Both the position numbers and the translations under genes were made by a program. The notes beneath the pieces are model-generated. The model made no database searches, was not told the origin of the DNA, and saw nothing but the letters and a program-made list of their open reading frames with translations. Below, piece by piece: positions 55,513 through 64,000 of a DNA stretch of 64,000 nucleotides. The stretch spans positions 1 to 64,000 of the forward strand of contig JADJWL010000026.1 of the NCBI GenBank assembly GCA_016716385.1. The letters run 5' to 3'. This DNA comes from Bryobacterales bacterium (GTDB taxonomy: Bacteria; Acidobacteriota; Terriglobia; Bryobacterales; Bryobacteraceae). Position 1 is the stretch's first letter. Each line of letters begins with the position of its first letter.

Positions 55513-56641
55513 ATGCCTGCCAACGATCGATTCGGAATTCCGTATCCTTTCAAGACACTTCTGATTGGCGGTGTCTGACGCCGTCCCGATCAGCGTCGCG
55601 GCGCTCTACAGTATCTTGCAGAGCGACCGTTTCTCGAGCGGACCGTTGGGCACCACTTCCACTCCTCATCGCGGCAGGAACCGCCTCCGAAATCCGTCGT
55701 CATCCAGGACCGAGTCGTGGACGTTGGAAAGTTGACGATCGCACCGGACGTTGTGGCCGCAGTCGAAACCTCAAACCGGTCCTACCAAGGCATGAGCGAA
55801 CAGGCGATCTCTCGGACCGCATCTCCCGCATCGACGGGATCGGGGATACGCCGGAGGCCGATCCGATCGTGAACCGGATGCTGGCCTCGCCCGCCTCGCG
55901 GTTGCTGCTCCAGCACAAGGCGCGCGATCCTCGCTGCTGCGGATCACCGTGACCGATGAGAAGGTCCACCGTCGCCGCCTCGCACAAGACGCTCGACTAC
56001 CACCAGGCCGATGAAGATTACTGGCAGGACATCACGCCAAGGGCCGCGGAAGCGTCAGCGTCCGGCGACGTGAAGTACGACGACGTGACGCATTCCTACT
56101 ACGTCGGTGTCGGCGTCCTGATCCTCGAAGAGGGGAACCACCCGGGTGATCGGCACCCTGGACGCCCTCGTCGACCTGTCGAAGCTGTTTCCGTGGTCAG
56201 CCGTTCCCGGATCGGGCAGACCGGCCGCACCCGCTCATCAGGACGACGGGGACGATCATCGCGGCTCCCGATGCCGACCTGCGAGAAGGCTCGCGCGATT
56301 GAAGCTGGCGCGGCAACCGAGGCGATCAACGATCCCGAAGGCCTGCGGACAGGCTACGTGGTGACGGACTTGCCGGGCGTCCGGCGCACCTCATCGGATT
56401 TGCCGATGTCGGTCTGAGGATCCGAGCTTCCCAAGCTGGAATGGTTGGTGCTGGTCTCGCAGTCCACACGAGAGGCCTTCGCCCCGATCCGCGTCGTAGG
56501 CCGGCTGATTGCGTTCGTCTCAGTCGTGTCTCTGGGGCTGGTCATGCTGCTGATCGTCTACTTCACCTCCACCGGCGTGGAGGAATTCACCGAATCGGTG
56601 AGATTCAGCCGCGCGAACCGGAAACCGTCAAACAGGCGTAG
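55513..56641 (+). pseudogene. Membrane protein with probable cache-type sensor domain, frameshifted
   Basis: Starts PANDRFGIPYPFKTLLIGGV (membrane entry), then segments YSILQSDRF, TVTDEKVHRRRLA, DYHQADEDYWQDIT, EKARAIEAGAATEAINDPEGLRTGYVVTDLPG and LEWLVLVSQSTREAFAPIRVV followed by a membrane helix LIAFVSVVSLGLVMLLIVYF. Two flanking helices around an extracytoplasmic part with a WLVLVSQSTREAFAPI tail is the pattern of dCache sensors. No kinase or MCP domain follows. At least six frame changes occur. Confidence 0.55.
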
Positions 56642-56666
56642 GCATTGGTATAATCGGGTGTGACAC

Positions 56667-56745
56667 GGCGGCTGTAGCTCAGTCGGCAGGCAGCGCCAGA
56701 TTGTGGTTCTGGATGCCGTGGGTTCGAATCCCACCAGCCGCCCCA
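56667..56745 (+). tRNA. tRNA-His (GTG), with an aberrant D arm
   Basis: G-1 at 56667, acceptor GCGGCTG/CAGCCGC, anticodon arm CCAGA-TTGTGGT-TCTGG with anticodon GTG, and T arm GTGGG-TTCGAAT-CCCAC are all intact, with CCA encoded. The D arm is not: after GCTC AGTCGGCAG, the expected GAGC reads as GGCAGC, two extra bases. That is either a sequence error, like the frameshifts around it, or a damaged gene. A TATAAT -10 box lies at 56649-56654. Confidence 0.88.
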
Positions 56746-56749
56746 CCTG

Positions 56750-57609
56750 TCAAACCTCGCCAGATCTTCCAGAATTCCCGGCCGCGACGGCGTCCACCCC
56801 AGGAGCCGCCCTGCCTTCGTGCCGCCCACCCGAATCGAGCACGAGGGCGTCGGCCAGCAGGCCGAAACGCTCTCGGGCTTGCTCCACCGTCTGGAACTCC
56901 ACTTTCACGTCATGTCCACCGCGCGGCGGCGGAGCGATCTGGCCCACGGGAATCGCCGGTCCATCCGCGGCGAGGATAACTCCCCAGGGCCGGACTTTTC
57001 CAACGCCAGGACGTACAGGTCGGCCAAGTCCGCCACGTGGATGAAGGTCCAGTAGTTCGCTCCGTTTCACGACATGGACGACGCCAGTGTCGCGTCCCTG
57101 ACGGACCCAGTTGCTCACCATCCCGCCGCCGCGGGCCGTGGACCATGGCGGGCCGGATGACGATGCCCCGCACCTGCTTTTCCACCGCGTCCAGGACGAT
57201 TCGCTCGACTCCGGGGCGCCAGGCGACAACCGCCGCCGGTACCAGGCGCACCATCTCGCCCGCGACCCGGCCGCCCGTATCTCCCATCACCCACACGCCG
57301 CTCGTATAGAGAAACGGCTTCCCGACCCATCCAGCGCGCCCACCATTGCGGCCACTGCGGCGTGATCCACTGCTCCGCGCTGTCGGGCGCCCAGGCGAAC
57401 GCTGTATGGATGACCCATCGGCCGCAGTCGCAGCCGTGGCGAGGGAAGTCGGGTCGCGCAGGTCGGCACGCGCTGTCCGTAGCCCTTCGCTCGAGCTCGC
57501 GCCTGCTCGTCCGACCGGGCGGCGTCACCACCGAATGTCCCGCGCGCAGCAGCGCTTCGGCGACCGCCGAGCCGACATAGCCGGTCGCCCCCGTCGAGAA
57601 GATGTCCAC
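56750..57609 (-). pseudogene. NAD-dependent epimerase/dehydratase-like protein, frameshifted
   Basis: The first segment reads DIFSTGATGYVGSAVAEALLRAGHSV, the GxxGxxG Rossmann start of extended SDR proteins; later segments include WVIHTAFAW (catalytic-region loop), SGVWVMGDTGG-like sequence and EFQTVEQARERFGLLADALVLDS near the end. The GTG at 57609 serves as start. Frame changes fall at about 57520, 57440, 57270 and 57080. It converges on tRNA-His, whose end is 4 bp from this stop. Confidence 0.7.
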
Positions 57610-57631
57610 GAGCCGATTATCGCGCGGCGGA

Positions 57632-58533
57632 CTTACGAAGCGCCGGAGCACGGACTCAATGCGCGCGCAAATCCTCGTAGGTCATCTTGCCCGGATGGTA
57701 ATTAGCCGGACAATGCCGGTGCTGTCCACTCAGGACGAGGTCGGAGTCGTCGAAACACCGTAGTTCTTGAACGTTTCCTCGCCCAGCGGGACCGGCATCG
57801 TGTCGAGAGCGCCATAGAACTGCCGGCGGACCCGGTCGATGTACGGTGTCTCCTCGGCCGGGTGGCGTCCTGTCCGCCGGCGACGTAGCCAAGCGTTGCG
57901 TCGGGCCGAGGATGGCGAGTCCCCGCGGACCGTACCTGCTGCAGGCGGGCCAGGACCGGCCCCTGTTGCTTGCAATCCCACACCAGTGCGCCCAGAAGAA
58001 CAGCAGCAGCGTCTGCCCCGGTACGCGGACACCTGCGTCGGTTTGGGTCCGAGGTGGCTCTGTACTGAGCGGAAGGGCGGGTTTCCCCCGAGGCTCAGCA
58101 GGCAGGTTCTTCTGATCCGGGTGCGGATGGACGTGTTGAACCACGTCTTCAACTCACTGCGCAGGAATGCCACTCCCTGGTCGCGTTCGCCGCGCTTGTC
58201 GAGAACGTGAGCCTGCACTTCGATCGAAGCCCCCAGAGCGAGCGGAAGGTCCTTTTCGGCGTCGAGGGGCGCTTCTTCAGCTCAGCGAGCGCGAGTTCGC
58301 GGGGTTTCGGCGGCGAACCGCTCGGCTTGTCGCGAGATTGCCGGCGGCGAGGTGGCCCCGGCCGGTGCCGGAGAGACCGAGGATCATTCGGGCGGCGCCA
58401 GCGGAGGAGTCGCGCACACCGCTTTTCCGCGCCTGCAAAGTCCTGGCGCGCGATGGCGGCGCGGACGTCGGAACGAGCGCCGCGGCGGCCAGCGATGGCA
58501 GCAGCGCGGCGATGAAAACGAATCGGCGCGCAT
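57632..58533 (-). pseudogene. Secreted thioredoxin-like (TlpA-type) protein, frameshifted
   Basis: A signal-peptide-like start (MRADSF, then SLAAAAL after a shift) precedes a helical stretch VQAHVLDKRGERDQGVAFLRSELKTWF and a thioredoxin fold: LLLFFWAHWCG with DCKQQGPVLARL after a one-base loss (CGDC redox site), then MPVPLGEETFKNYGVSTTPT (cis-Pro loop). TlpA-like proteins reduce periplasmic disulfides. Frameshifts occur at about 58480, 58230, 58100, 57990 and 57740. The first downstream gene, the epimerase, begins about 20 bp later. Confidence 0.72.
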
Positions 58534-58591
58534 GGAAAGCATACCGTGAAAGTATGGCGTATGGTACGATTCGGAAAGACCAGCACAGAAC

Positions 58592-58684
<93 letters not shown>

Positions 58685-59511
58685 GACCTAAATAATCCAA
58701 AGACATGCAGGAGATCGCGCACGGCGGCGACGTCGTGCCGCTTGGTAAGGCGGCGCTGAGCGTAGTCACTGAAAACCTTCTTGCGATGCCCAGGACCGAC
58801 TCGGTTCACCGGATGCTTGCTGCCCTGGCAGCGGGAAACATCACTCTGCCGGAAGCTCAGGCCAGCCTGCGCGCACTGGAGGCCGTTCGGCTCGCGAGGG
58901 CCGACCGAATGCCCTGCCAGCCGGAAGCGTCGCGACGCGCCGGGCAAGCGGCAGGCGTGGCGCTCTCGCCGTTCGCAATACGCCTGACGACGGCCGCGCG
59001 CCTGTGTCGGGAGGCCGGCGCAGGGGTGGTCTGCCCGCAGGGTCAAGGGCGCGAAGCCTCAGAACTTGTTGGGTTCACTGCGGGTGACCGAGCAGGACTG
59101 CACGTCCGTTGCCTGCCGGATGCTGGCCGATATCTGGGACCATTCGGCCCGGAAGTCGGGGGGACCGGCGAGCGATTACCAGGACACTGTGGAGCACCTG
59201 AGACGGCTTGGGCGGGGTGAAACCTCCAACTTGACCTTGATGCGCCCTCGTAACGCGATTCCCTCGTAACGCGATTGAGGATGCCGAGCAGTTGGCCCTG
59301 AACTTCTCGGACGCCATGCGGGCGGGGGTCGCCGATGCCTGCACGTGGGGCGCATCCGTCGCCGAGCCGAACGCGAGGGCCTGGAAAGCTGGAAGGAAAC
59401 CTGAGACGAGTTCTTGGCCATCATGCGGCGCTACCTTCTGCCGTGTCCTTTCCGGGCGCGGGCCTCTTGGCGGGAATGGAGCAGTTATCGGAACTGGGCC
59501 GCTTGCGGACT
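58685..59511 (+). other. Degenerate region with traces of coding sequence
   Basis: About 830 bases between tRNA-Ser and the toxin gene. The frame from 58705 (MQEIAHGGDVVPLGKAAL, then HRMLAALAAGNITLPEAQ) looks like protein for about 70 residues and then degenerates; a different frame at 59066-59215 (CRMLADIWDHSARKSGG, SDYQDTVEHLRRLG) also looks coding. The first part has an integrase-like N-terminal feel and its place directly behind a tRNA fits a decayed integrase, but no catalytic motif is seen. Confidence 0.4.
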
Positions 59512-59529
59512 GTTCCCAATAGTGGGAAC
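59512..59529 (+). promoter_or_regulatory. Palindromic operator candidate before higBA
   Basis: GTTCCCAATAGTGGGAAC is an inverted repeat with 7-bp arms and a 4-base centre, 8 bases upstream of the higB start codon. HigA-type antitoxins bind such palindromes to repress their own operon, so this is the likely autoregulatory site. It could also form a weak hairpin. Confidence 0.65.
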
Positions 59530-59537
59530 ATAAAACC

Positions 59538-59825
59538 GTGAGGATCTTGGGCGAGGCGACCGTCGCGCGATTCGCCAGCAAACATGCCGGATCGCGGAAG
59601 GCGCTCCAGCGATTCCTCACCGTCGCCACAAATGCGGACTGGCCCCACTTCCCCGCGGTCAAGCAGACCTTTCCCGCAACGGATTTGGGACGGCAAAGCG
59701 GACGGTTAGTTTTCGATGTTGGCGGAAACAAGTACCGCTTGGTCGCAAGCGTGGACTTCAAGGAACAGATCCTCGTGATTGAGCGCGTGTTCACGCACGA
59801 GGAGTACGACAGGGAGGTGCTGTGA
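59538..59825 (+). CDS. higB: HigB-family toxin (type II toxin-antitoxin)
   Basis: A 95-residue RelE/HigB-fold protein. DLGRQSGRLVFDVGGNKYRLVASVDFKEQILVIERVFTHEEYDRE is the conserved core of the 'HigB_toxin' family, with the NKYRL strand and the C-terminal His/Tyr that cleave mRNA at the ribosome. It starts with GTG. The stop TGA overlaps the antitoxin ATG by one base (TGATG). The reading frame is intact, unlike the genes to its left. Confidence 0.92.
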   Translation: MRILGEATVARFASKHAGSRKALQRFLTVATNADWPHFPAVKQTFPATDLGRQSGRLVFDVGGNKYRLVASVDFKEQILVIERVFTHEEYDREVL

Positions 59826-60217
59826 TGGGAACCACCGTGTATGACCGGCTCCTGCGCGAAGTGCGGCCCGAGGTGATCGAGACCGAGGAACGCTACGCTG
59901 AGGTCTCCGCGCGCCTGGCCGAACTTGTCCGCAAGGGGACGCGCCGAACCGTGAGCGAGACGCGCCTCTTGAGGCTCCTCGCCGTCCTGGTTGAGGACTA
60001 CGACCGCCGACACGCGATGCCCCCGGACGATGGCACGCCAGCGGAGCGGTTGCGCTATCTGCTGGAGGCCTCGGGTAGAACGGCTACGGCGCTGATTCCC
60101 GTCTTCGGGCAACGAAGCCATGCCAATGAAGCCCTGAATGGGAAACGCCCGATCAGCCTTGAGCAGGCTCGCAAGCTTGGTGCCCTCTTCGGCGTAAAAC
60201 CGGGCCTTTTCGTCTGA
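59825..60217 (+). CDS. higA: HigA-family antitoxin
   Basis: A 130-residue antitoxin. The C-terminal half is a lambda-repressor-like helix-turn-helix (ERLRYLLEASGRTATALIPVFG, then EALNGKRPISLEQARKLGALFGV), which binds the operon palindrome; the N-terminal helices wrap the toxin. ATG at 59825 is used; a GTG just before it (59822) is possible. The toxin-first order is typical of HigBA. Such pairs stabilise mobile elements, in keeping with the tRNA-Ser insertion site around it. Confidence 0.92.
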   Translation: MGTTVYDRLLREVRPEVIETEERYAEVSARLAELVRKGTRRTVSETRLLRLLAVLVEDYDRRHAMPPDDGTPAERLRYLLEASGRTATALIPVFGQRSHANEALNGKRPISLEQARKLGALFGVKPGLFV

Positions 60218-60228
60218 CAGGACGGTGC

Positions 60229-60541
60229 TTACTCGCCTGTTTCCTTGCGACGGACAAGAAGGATTTGCTCGCCCCAGACGCGGTGTCGCCCCTGTTCGTC
60301 GAAGAACACCCGCGCCCCATCCTGGATACGGGCAGGGATCTTCGCAGGCAATGAGAAGAAGCCGGTAAGCCCGCGCTGAGCGATGCTTTTTGGGCGGCGT
60401 CGCCTTTGAAGCCAAAACCAGGATCAGCAGATCGGAGGTCTTTACGGCATCCAGGTAGAAATCCAGGAGCGGTTTCGAAGACGCGGGTTCCGCCTCAGTA
60501 GACCCCAAGGCGTTGCCTCGGACCAACGAGGCGTCGCGCAT
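60229..60541 (-). pseudogene. Small protein of unknown function with one frameshift
   Basis: From ATG at 60541 the frame reads SSKPLLDFYLDAVKTSDLLILVLASKATPP. Removing one base from the A-run at about 60388-60392 restores SIAQRGLTGFFSLPAKIPAR, then DGARVFFDEQGRHRVWGEQI up to a TAA at 60229-60231, giving about 104 residues. I do not recognise the family. It converges on higA with 11 bp between stops and lies inside the tRNA-Ser element, so it is probably cargo or a chromosomal leftover. Confidence 0.5.
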
Positions 60542-60668
60542 GTAGCGGCGCGGTCCGATAGCCTGCTGGCCTGGAGACGCCCACCGACGGCCACGGGGCG
60601 GAACAGCGGGCCGCTGTCGATGCCCGAGGGAGTTGTTGTCGGTCTCGCCGCCTATCGATGCAAGGGCG

Positions 60669-60712
60669 TTGCTAAACCGTCGTAGGCCTTCAAAATCCCT
60701 CCCGCTCCGCCA
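60669..60712 (+). repeat. Degenerate copy of the tRNA-Ser 3' half (attachment-site remnant)
   Basis: GCTAAACCGTCGTAGGCCTT (60671-60690) repeats bases 58626-58645 of the intact tRNA-Ser, plus two more matching bases before it. After it 17 bases of the T arm are missing, then ATCCCTCCCGCTCCGCCA (60695-60712) matches the tRNA's 3' end with one change. It marks the right boundary of a roughly 2-kb element inserted at tRNA-Ser. Confidence 0.8.
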
Positions 60713-60761
60713 GATCAGCCCTGAACCGCGCTTTTCCGATTCCCGACGCTACCATAAGGTC

Positions 60762-62471
60762 ATGGGAGTTCTTCTGGTCCTGGTCGTGCTTGCCGCGCCG
60801 CTCGCCGCCGCCGATTCCGACGTCCACGCGCGCTACGTGCTGGACGCCATGCTCCGCTACAGCCCGGAGGCCGCTTCGGGACTCGGACTCGAACAATACG
60901 ATGCACAGGTCTCCGACCTCAGCGACGCTTCCCGCCGCGATGCCCAGGCGGCAGGCCGCCGCGTGCTCCAGGAACTGCGGAAGCGACTCAGGAAGGAGCA
61001 GGATCCCCGCACCCGCCAGGACCTCGAGATCCTCATCGACTCGACCGCCGAAACGCTCCGCGAGCAGGAGTTGAACGACCGCTACATTCTGCCGTATCTC
61101 AACGTCGCGCGAACCGTCTTCGGCGGCGTCCGGGGGCTGCTCGACGATCAGGTGGCCGAATCGCGCCGCCCGGCCGCTCTCACGCGCCTGCGGCGATACG
61201 CCGGAATGGAGCCCGGAACGCGTCCCATTGCGGAAACGGCTCGCCAGAGGTTGGCTGCCGCCATGAAGAATGCGAAACTGGCCGGCCCTTACCGGAAAAG
61301 CGTCGAACAGGACCTGGCCCAGGCGGGCTTCTTCCTCGATGGTCTCGGCCAACTGTTCGCGAAGTACAAGATCGCCGGATACGAAGAACCGCTCCAGACA
61401 CTGCGCCGGCAGGTCGACGAGTACCATGCGTTTGTGCGCGATTCAGTGCTGCCGCGCGCCCGCGAAACACACGTTCTTCCGGCGCCCGTCTACCAGCACG
61501 CGCTGCGGCACTACGGCGTGGACATCCCGGCTCCGGAACTGACCCGGATGGCGCGCGAGGCGTTTGCAGCGCTTCAGGTGCGGGCCGGCGACGTGGCGGC
61601 GCGCGTCGCCGAAGTGCGCGGGTGGCGGAGCCGCGACTATCGCGACGTAATCCGGCAGCTCAAGAAGGAGCAACTCGACAACGACACGATCCTTGACCAT
61701 TACCGGCAGCGGCTGGCCGAGATCGAAGCGATCGTGCGGCGCGAGGATCTCGTCACCCTGCCGGAACGCCCGGCGCGCATCCGCCTGGCGACTCCGGCCG
61801 AAAGCGCCGGGCAGCCGGCGCCGCACATGCGCCCGCCCCGGTTGATCGGCAACACGGGAGAAAGCGGAGAGTTCGTCCTGCCGATGCGAATCCCCGACGC
61901 GTCGGGCCAGACCGAAGGCTACGACGACTTCACCTTCGCAGCCGCTTCCTGGACGCTGTCCGTCCACGAATTGCGCCCGGGCCACGAGATGCAGTTCGCC
62001 GCTCTGATCGAAAACGGCGTGTCGCTGACACGGGCGATCTTCGCGTTCAACAGCACGAACGTCGAAGGGTGGGGGCTTTATTCGGAAGCCATCATGCAGC
62101 CGTTCATGCCGCTTGAAGGGCAGTTGATCAGCCTCCAGCACCGCATGATGCGCGCTGCCCGCGCCTTCCTCGATCCGGGACTGCAGGCGGGCCAGGTGAC
62201 TCCCGAAGAAGCCGGCCGGATCCTGCGCGAGGACGTGGTGCTGTCGCCCGCGATGGCGCGCCAGGAAGTGGACCGCTACACCTTCCGCTCGCCTGGCCAG
62301 GCGACTTCGTACTTCTACGGCTACACCCGGCTCATGGAGTTGCGCAAAGACGTCGAAGCCCGGCTGGGTGGCCGCTTCGAGGCGAAGCGCTTCCACGACT
62401 TCATCCTTGCCCAGGGCCTGCTGCCTCCCGCCCTGCTGCGGAAAGCCGTCAGCGCGGAGTTCCTGCGTTAG
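60762..62471 (+). CDS. Secreted DUF885 metallopeptidase-like protein
   Basis: A 569-residue protein with a signal peptide (MGVLLVLVVLAAPLAAA). The C-terminal half holds HELRPGHEMQ near residue 402, an HExxH variant with PGH, and EGWGLYSE near 436, the Glu-containing second motif; together these are the zinc-site hallmarks of DUF885 proteins, a branch of M32/M3-like peptidases. Substrates are unknown. The ATG at 60762 is chosen for the signal peptide and AAGG a few bases ahead; the frame upstream overlaps the tRNA-Ser copy. Confidence 0.9.
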   Translation: MGVLLVLVVLAAPLAAADSDVHARYVLDAMLRYSPEAASGLGLEQYDAQVSDLSDASRRDAQAAGRRVLQELRKRLRKEQDPRTRQDLEILIDSTAETLREQELNDRYILPYLNVARTVFGGVRGLLDDQVAESRRPAALTRLRRYAGMEPGTRPIAETARQRLAAAMKNAKLAGPYRKSVEQDLAQAGFFLDGLGQLFAKYKIAGYEEPLQTLRRQVDEYHAFVRDSVLPRARETHVLPAPVYQHALRHYGVDIPAPELTRMAREAFAALQVRAGDVAARVAEVRGWRSRDYRDVIRQLKKEQLDNDTILDHYRQRLAEIEAIVRREDLVTLPERPARIRLATPAESAGQPAPHMRPPRLIGNTGESGEFVLPMRIPDASGQTEGYDDFTFAAASWTLSVHELRPGHEMQFAALIENGVSLTRAIFAFNSTNVEGWGLYSEAIMQPFMPLEGQLISLQHRMMRAARAFLDPGLQAGQVTPEEAGRILREDVVLSPAMARQEVDRYTFRSPGQATSYFYGYTRLMELRKDVEARLGGRFEAKRFHDFILAQGLLPPALLRKAVSAEFLR

Positions 62472-62503
62472 CGCAGTCCCTGGCGAAGCGCTACGATACG
62501 GCA

Positions 62504-63865
62504 ATGCGCTCGCGCCGCGAGTTCCTGAGCCTGGCAGCCGGACTGGCTTCGCCGCCGGCGCGCCGCCCCAACGTCCTGGTTCTCCTCACTGACGACCAGC
62601 GGTTCGATACCATCCAGGCGCTCGGGAACCGCGAGGTCCGGACCCCGAACATCGATCGGATCGTACGGCACGGCACTGCGTTCACGCACGCATTCATCAT
62701 GGGCGGCACGATTCCCGCCGTCTGCTCCCCGTCGCGCGCAATGCTGCTCACCGGGCAACACCTCTTTCGCGCCGACCGCTCAATCGTCCGTCCCAAAGAT
62801 CCGCTGCCGTTCGCGCTGATGCCCGAGCACTTTCGCAAATCCGGCTACGCCACCTTCGGCACCGGCAAGTGGCACAACGGACCCGCCCTCTACGCCCGCT
62901 GCTTCAGCCACGGGGACCAGATCTTTTTTGGTGGCATGTCCGACCACGACAAAGTGCCGGTCCATGCATTCGACCCCTCGGGCGAGTACCCCCGTGAACA
63001 GCGCCGCATCGGTGCCGGCTTCTCGACCGAAATCTTCAGCGACGCCGCCATCCGCTTTCTGCGCGCCCACCGCGGCGATCAGCCGTTCTTCGCCTACGTT
63101 TCCTACACCGCGCCGCACGATCCCCGGACCGCGCCCGGGGACTATGCGTCACTCTATCCACCGGACCGCGTCAGCCTGCCGCCTAACTTCCTGCCGGAAC
63201 ATCCCTTCGACAATGGCGAGATGAAGATCCGCGACGAGATGCTGGCTCCCTTTCCCCGCACTCCGGAAGCGGTACGCGAGCACATCGCCGCCTACTACGC
63301 GATGATCACGCATCTCGACGCGCAGATCGGGCGGGTGCTGGATGCTCTGGAAGAAACAGGTCAGGCGGACAACACGATTGTCGTGTTTGCGTCCGACAAC
63401 GGCCTAGCGGTCGGGCAGCACGGCTTGATGGGCAAGCAGAACCTCTACGATCACAGCGTCCGGGTCCCGCTGGTGCTAGCCGGTCCGGGTGTCCCGCGGG
63501 GCCGCCGCGAGCACGGCTTGTGCTACTTGCACGATCTGTTCCCCACCCTGTGCGGGCTCGCCGCATTGTGGACCCCCCGGGAGGTGGAGTCGGCCAGCCT
63601 GGGTGCCAACCTGCGCGCCGGCCGCGATTCGCTGTTCCTGGTCTACAAGGACGTGCAACGCGGCGTCCGGACCGGACGCTGGAAGTACATCGTCTACCTG
63701 ACCGGCCAGGGACACCGGGAACAACTGTTCGACCTGGAGAACGACCCCTGGGAGCGCAAGAACCTTGCCGGCTCGAACTTGGGCCGCCTCCGGCGCATGC
63801 GCACGCTGCTCGCCCGCTGGATGCGCGACACGGGCGACCCGCTCAGATCCTCGGTTCCGTTGTAA
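62504..63865 (+). CDS. Exported sulfatase (formylglycine-dependent, type I)
   Basis: A 453-residue sulfatase. RPNVLVLLTDDQRFDT gives the metal-binding Asp pair; C-S-P-S-R at residues 74-78 is the CxPxR site; GTGKWHNG and FASDNGLAVGQHGLMGKQ complete the active site. The N-terminus MRSRREFLSLAAGLA has a twin-Arg with a short hydrophobic run, a possible Tat signal. The KWHNG and GQHGLMGKQNLYDHSVRVPLV blocks resemble choline-sulfatase/iduronate-sulfatase-like enzymes. It lies 32 bp after the DUF885 gene and may be co-transcribed; its end overlaps the cupin gene by 23 bp. Confidence 0.92.
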   Translation: MRSRREFLSLAAGLASPPARRPNVLVLLTDDQRFDTIQALGNREVRTPNIDRIVRHGTAFTHAFIMGGTIPAVCSPSRAMLLTGQHLFRADRSIVRPKDPLPFALMPEHFRKSGYATFGTGKWHNGPALYARCFSHGDQIFFGGMSDHDKVPVHAFDPSGEYPREQRRIGAGFSTEIFSDAAIRFLRAHRGDQPFFAYVSYTAPHDPRTAPGDYASLYPPDRVSLPPNFLPEHPFDNGEMKIRDEMLAPFPRTPEAVREHIAAYYAMITHLDAQIGRVLDALEETGQADNTIVVFASDNGLAVGQHGLMGKQNLYDHSVRVPLVLAGPGVPRGRREHGLCYLHDLFPTLCGLAALWTPREVESASLGANLRAGRDSLFLVYKDVQRGVRTGRWKYIVYLTGQGHREQLFDLENDPWERKNLAGSNLGRLRRMRTLLARWMRDTGDPLRSSVPL

Positions 63866-64000
63866 TCACGACGGCCTTGCCGCCAGACTTGCCGCCGCGG
63901 TAGCCGTGTGGCTCTGAGGAGTCAAAGTAGACGCTGTCTCCCGCCGCCAGTTCGTGGTCCTCATCCCGGCAACGGATCAGGATCGAACCCTCGAGCACGT
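63843..64000 (-). CDS. Cupin-domain protein, C-terminal part (cut by window edge)
   Basis: The last 50 or so residues read VLEGSILIRCRDEDHELAAG, then DSVYFDSSEPHGYRGG and VVITTEPRI. This is the second half of a cupin_2 beta barrel: DSVYFDSSEPHGY carries the conserved Pro-His. Such C-terminal cupins usually follow an HTH domain in XRE-cupin regulators, which is possible here but lies outside the window. It ends tail to tail with the sulfatase gene. Confidence 0.82.
   Translation of the reverse strand, partial: VLEGSILIRCRDEDHELAAGDSVYFDSSEPHGYRGGKSGGKAVVITTEPRI

Noticed and set aside
45566..58533. Mass pseudogenisation of a metabolic gene block
   Set aside because: Conserved motifs are intact between the frame changes and the damage is almost only small indels with sharp borders, so sequence error is more likely than decay.
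59075..60541. A 488-codon minus-strand frame across higBA
   Set aside because: It is antisense to the intact HigB and HigA genes; only its first about 50 residues look real, and these are listed as the broken small gene.

Overview
The window is high-GC bacterial chromosome. An Oar-like TonB-dependent receptor, DUF1080, SMP-30 and DUF885 proteins, two FGly-type sulfatases and an Sm-like Hfq together suggest Acidobacteriota, near Bryobacteraceae/Solibacter. This is inferred from gene content; no rRNA or marker gene was checked.

Region 1 (1-18.3 kb) is an eight-gene minus-strand operon, read as dpdE-F-G-H-I-J-K-D. It matches the complete restriction half of the Dpd (7-deazaguanine in DNA) modification-restriction system: SNF2 helicase, RecQ-like helicase, DpdG, P-loop ATPase DpdH, DpdI, giant DEAD/DEAH helicase DpdJ, PLD-type DpdK and DpdD. 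Neighbouring genes overlap by 4 bp or lie nearly end to end. The modification genes (dpdA/B/C, preQ0 synthesis) are not in the window. A plus-strand gene ending at 128 converges on dpdD and may belong to them.

Region 2 (18.3-26.7 kb) is the integration and replication part of a mobile element. It holds an IS256-like transposase remnant, a tyrosine integrase, a UvrD-like helicase, a RepB/AEP-like primase, an AlpA-type regulator and two unknown genes. It ends in two pairs of phased direct repeats and a 3' fragment of tRNA-Phe, which mark an attachment site. The intact tRNA-Phe should lie left of the window, so the Dpd operon probably rides on this island.

Region 3 (26.7-45.5 kb) is ordinary chromosome. 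It carries a P1 peptidase, DUF1080, a minus-strand run of five genes (amidohydrolase, TtcA-like, alpha/beta hydrolase, ComEC, SMP-30), a large Oar-like TonB receptor, RpiB, a TPR protein, a thioesterase, Hfq, an MmsA plus Fe-alcohol dehydrogenase pair and a sulfatase.

Region 4 (45.6-58.6 kb) is a belt in which every protein gene is broken by many frameshifts while conserved motifs stay intact: 2-oxoacid:ferredoxin oxidoreductase alpha/beta, isocitrate dehydrogenase, S41 protease, GMP synthase, a Spy-like protein, a cache-type sensor, an epimerase and a thioredoxin-like protein. Even tRNA-His carries a D-arm insertion. Local sequence or assembly error is more likely than real decay.

Region 5 (58.6-60.7 kb) is a small element at tRNA-Ser(GCU) with a HigBA toxin-antitoxin pair, bounded on the right by a degenerate copy of the tRNA 3' half. 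Region 6 (60.7-64 kb) returns to intact genes: a DUF885 peptidase-like protein, a second sulfatase and a partial cupin protein.
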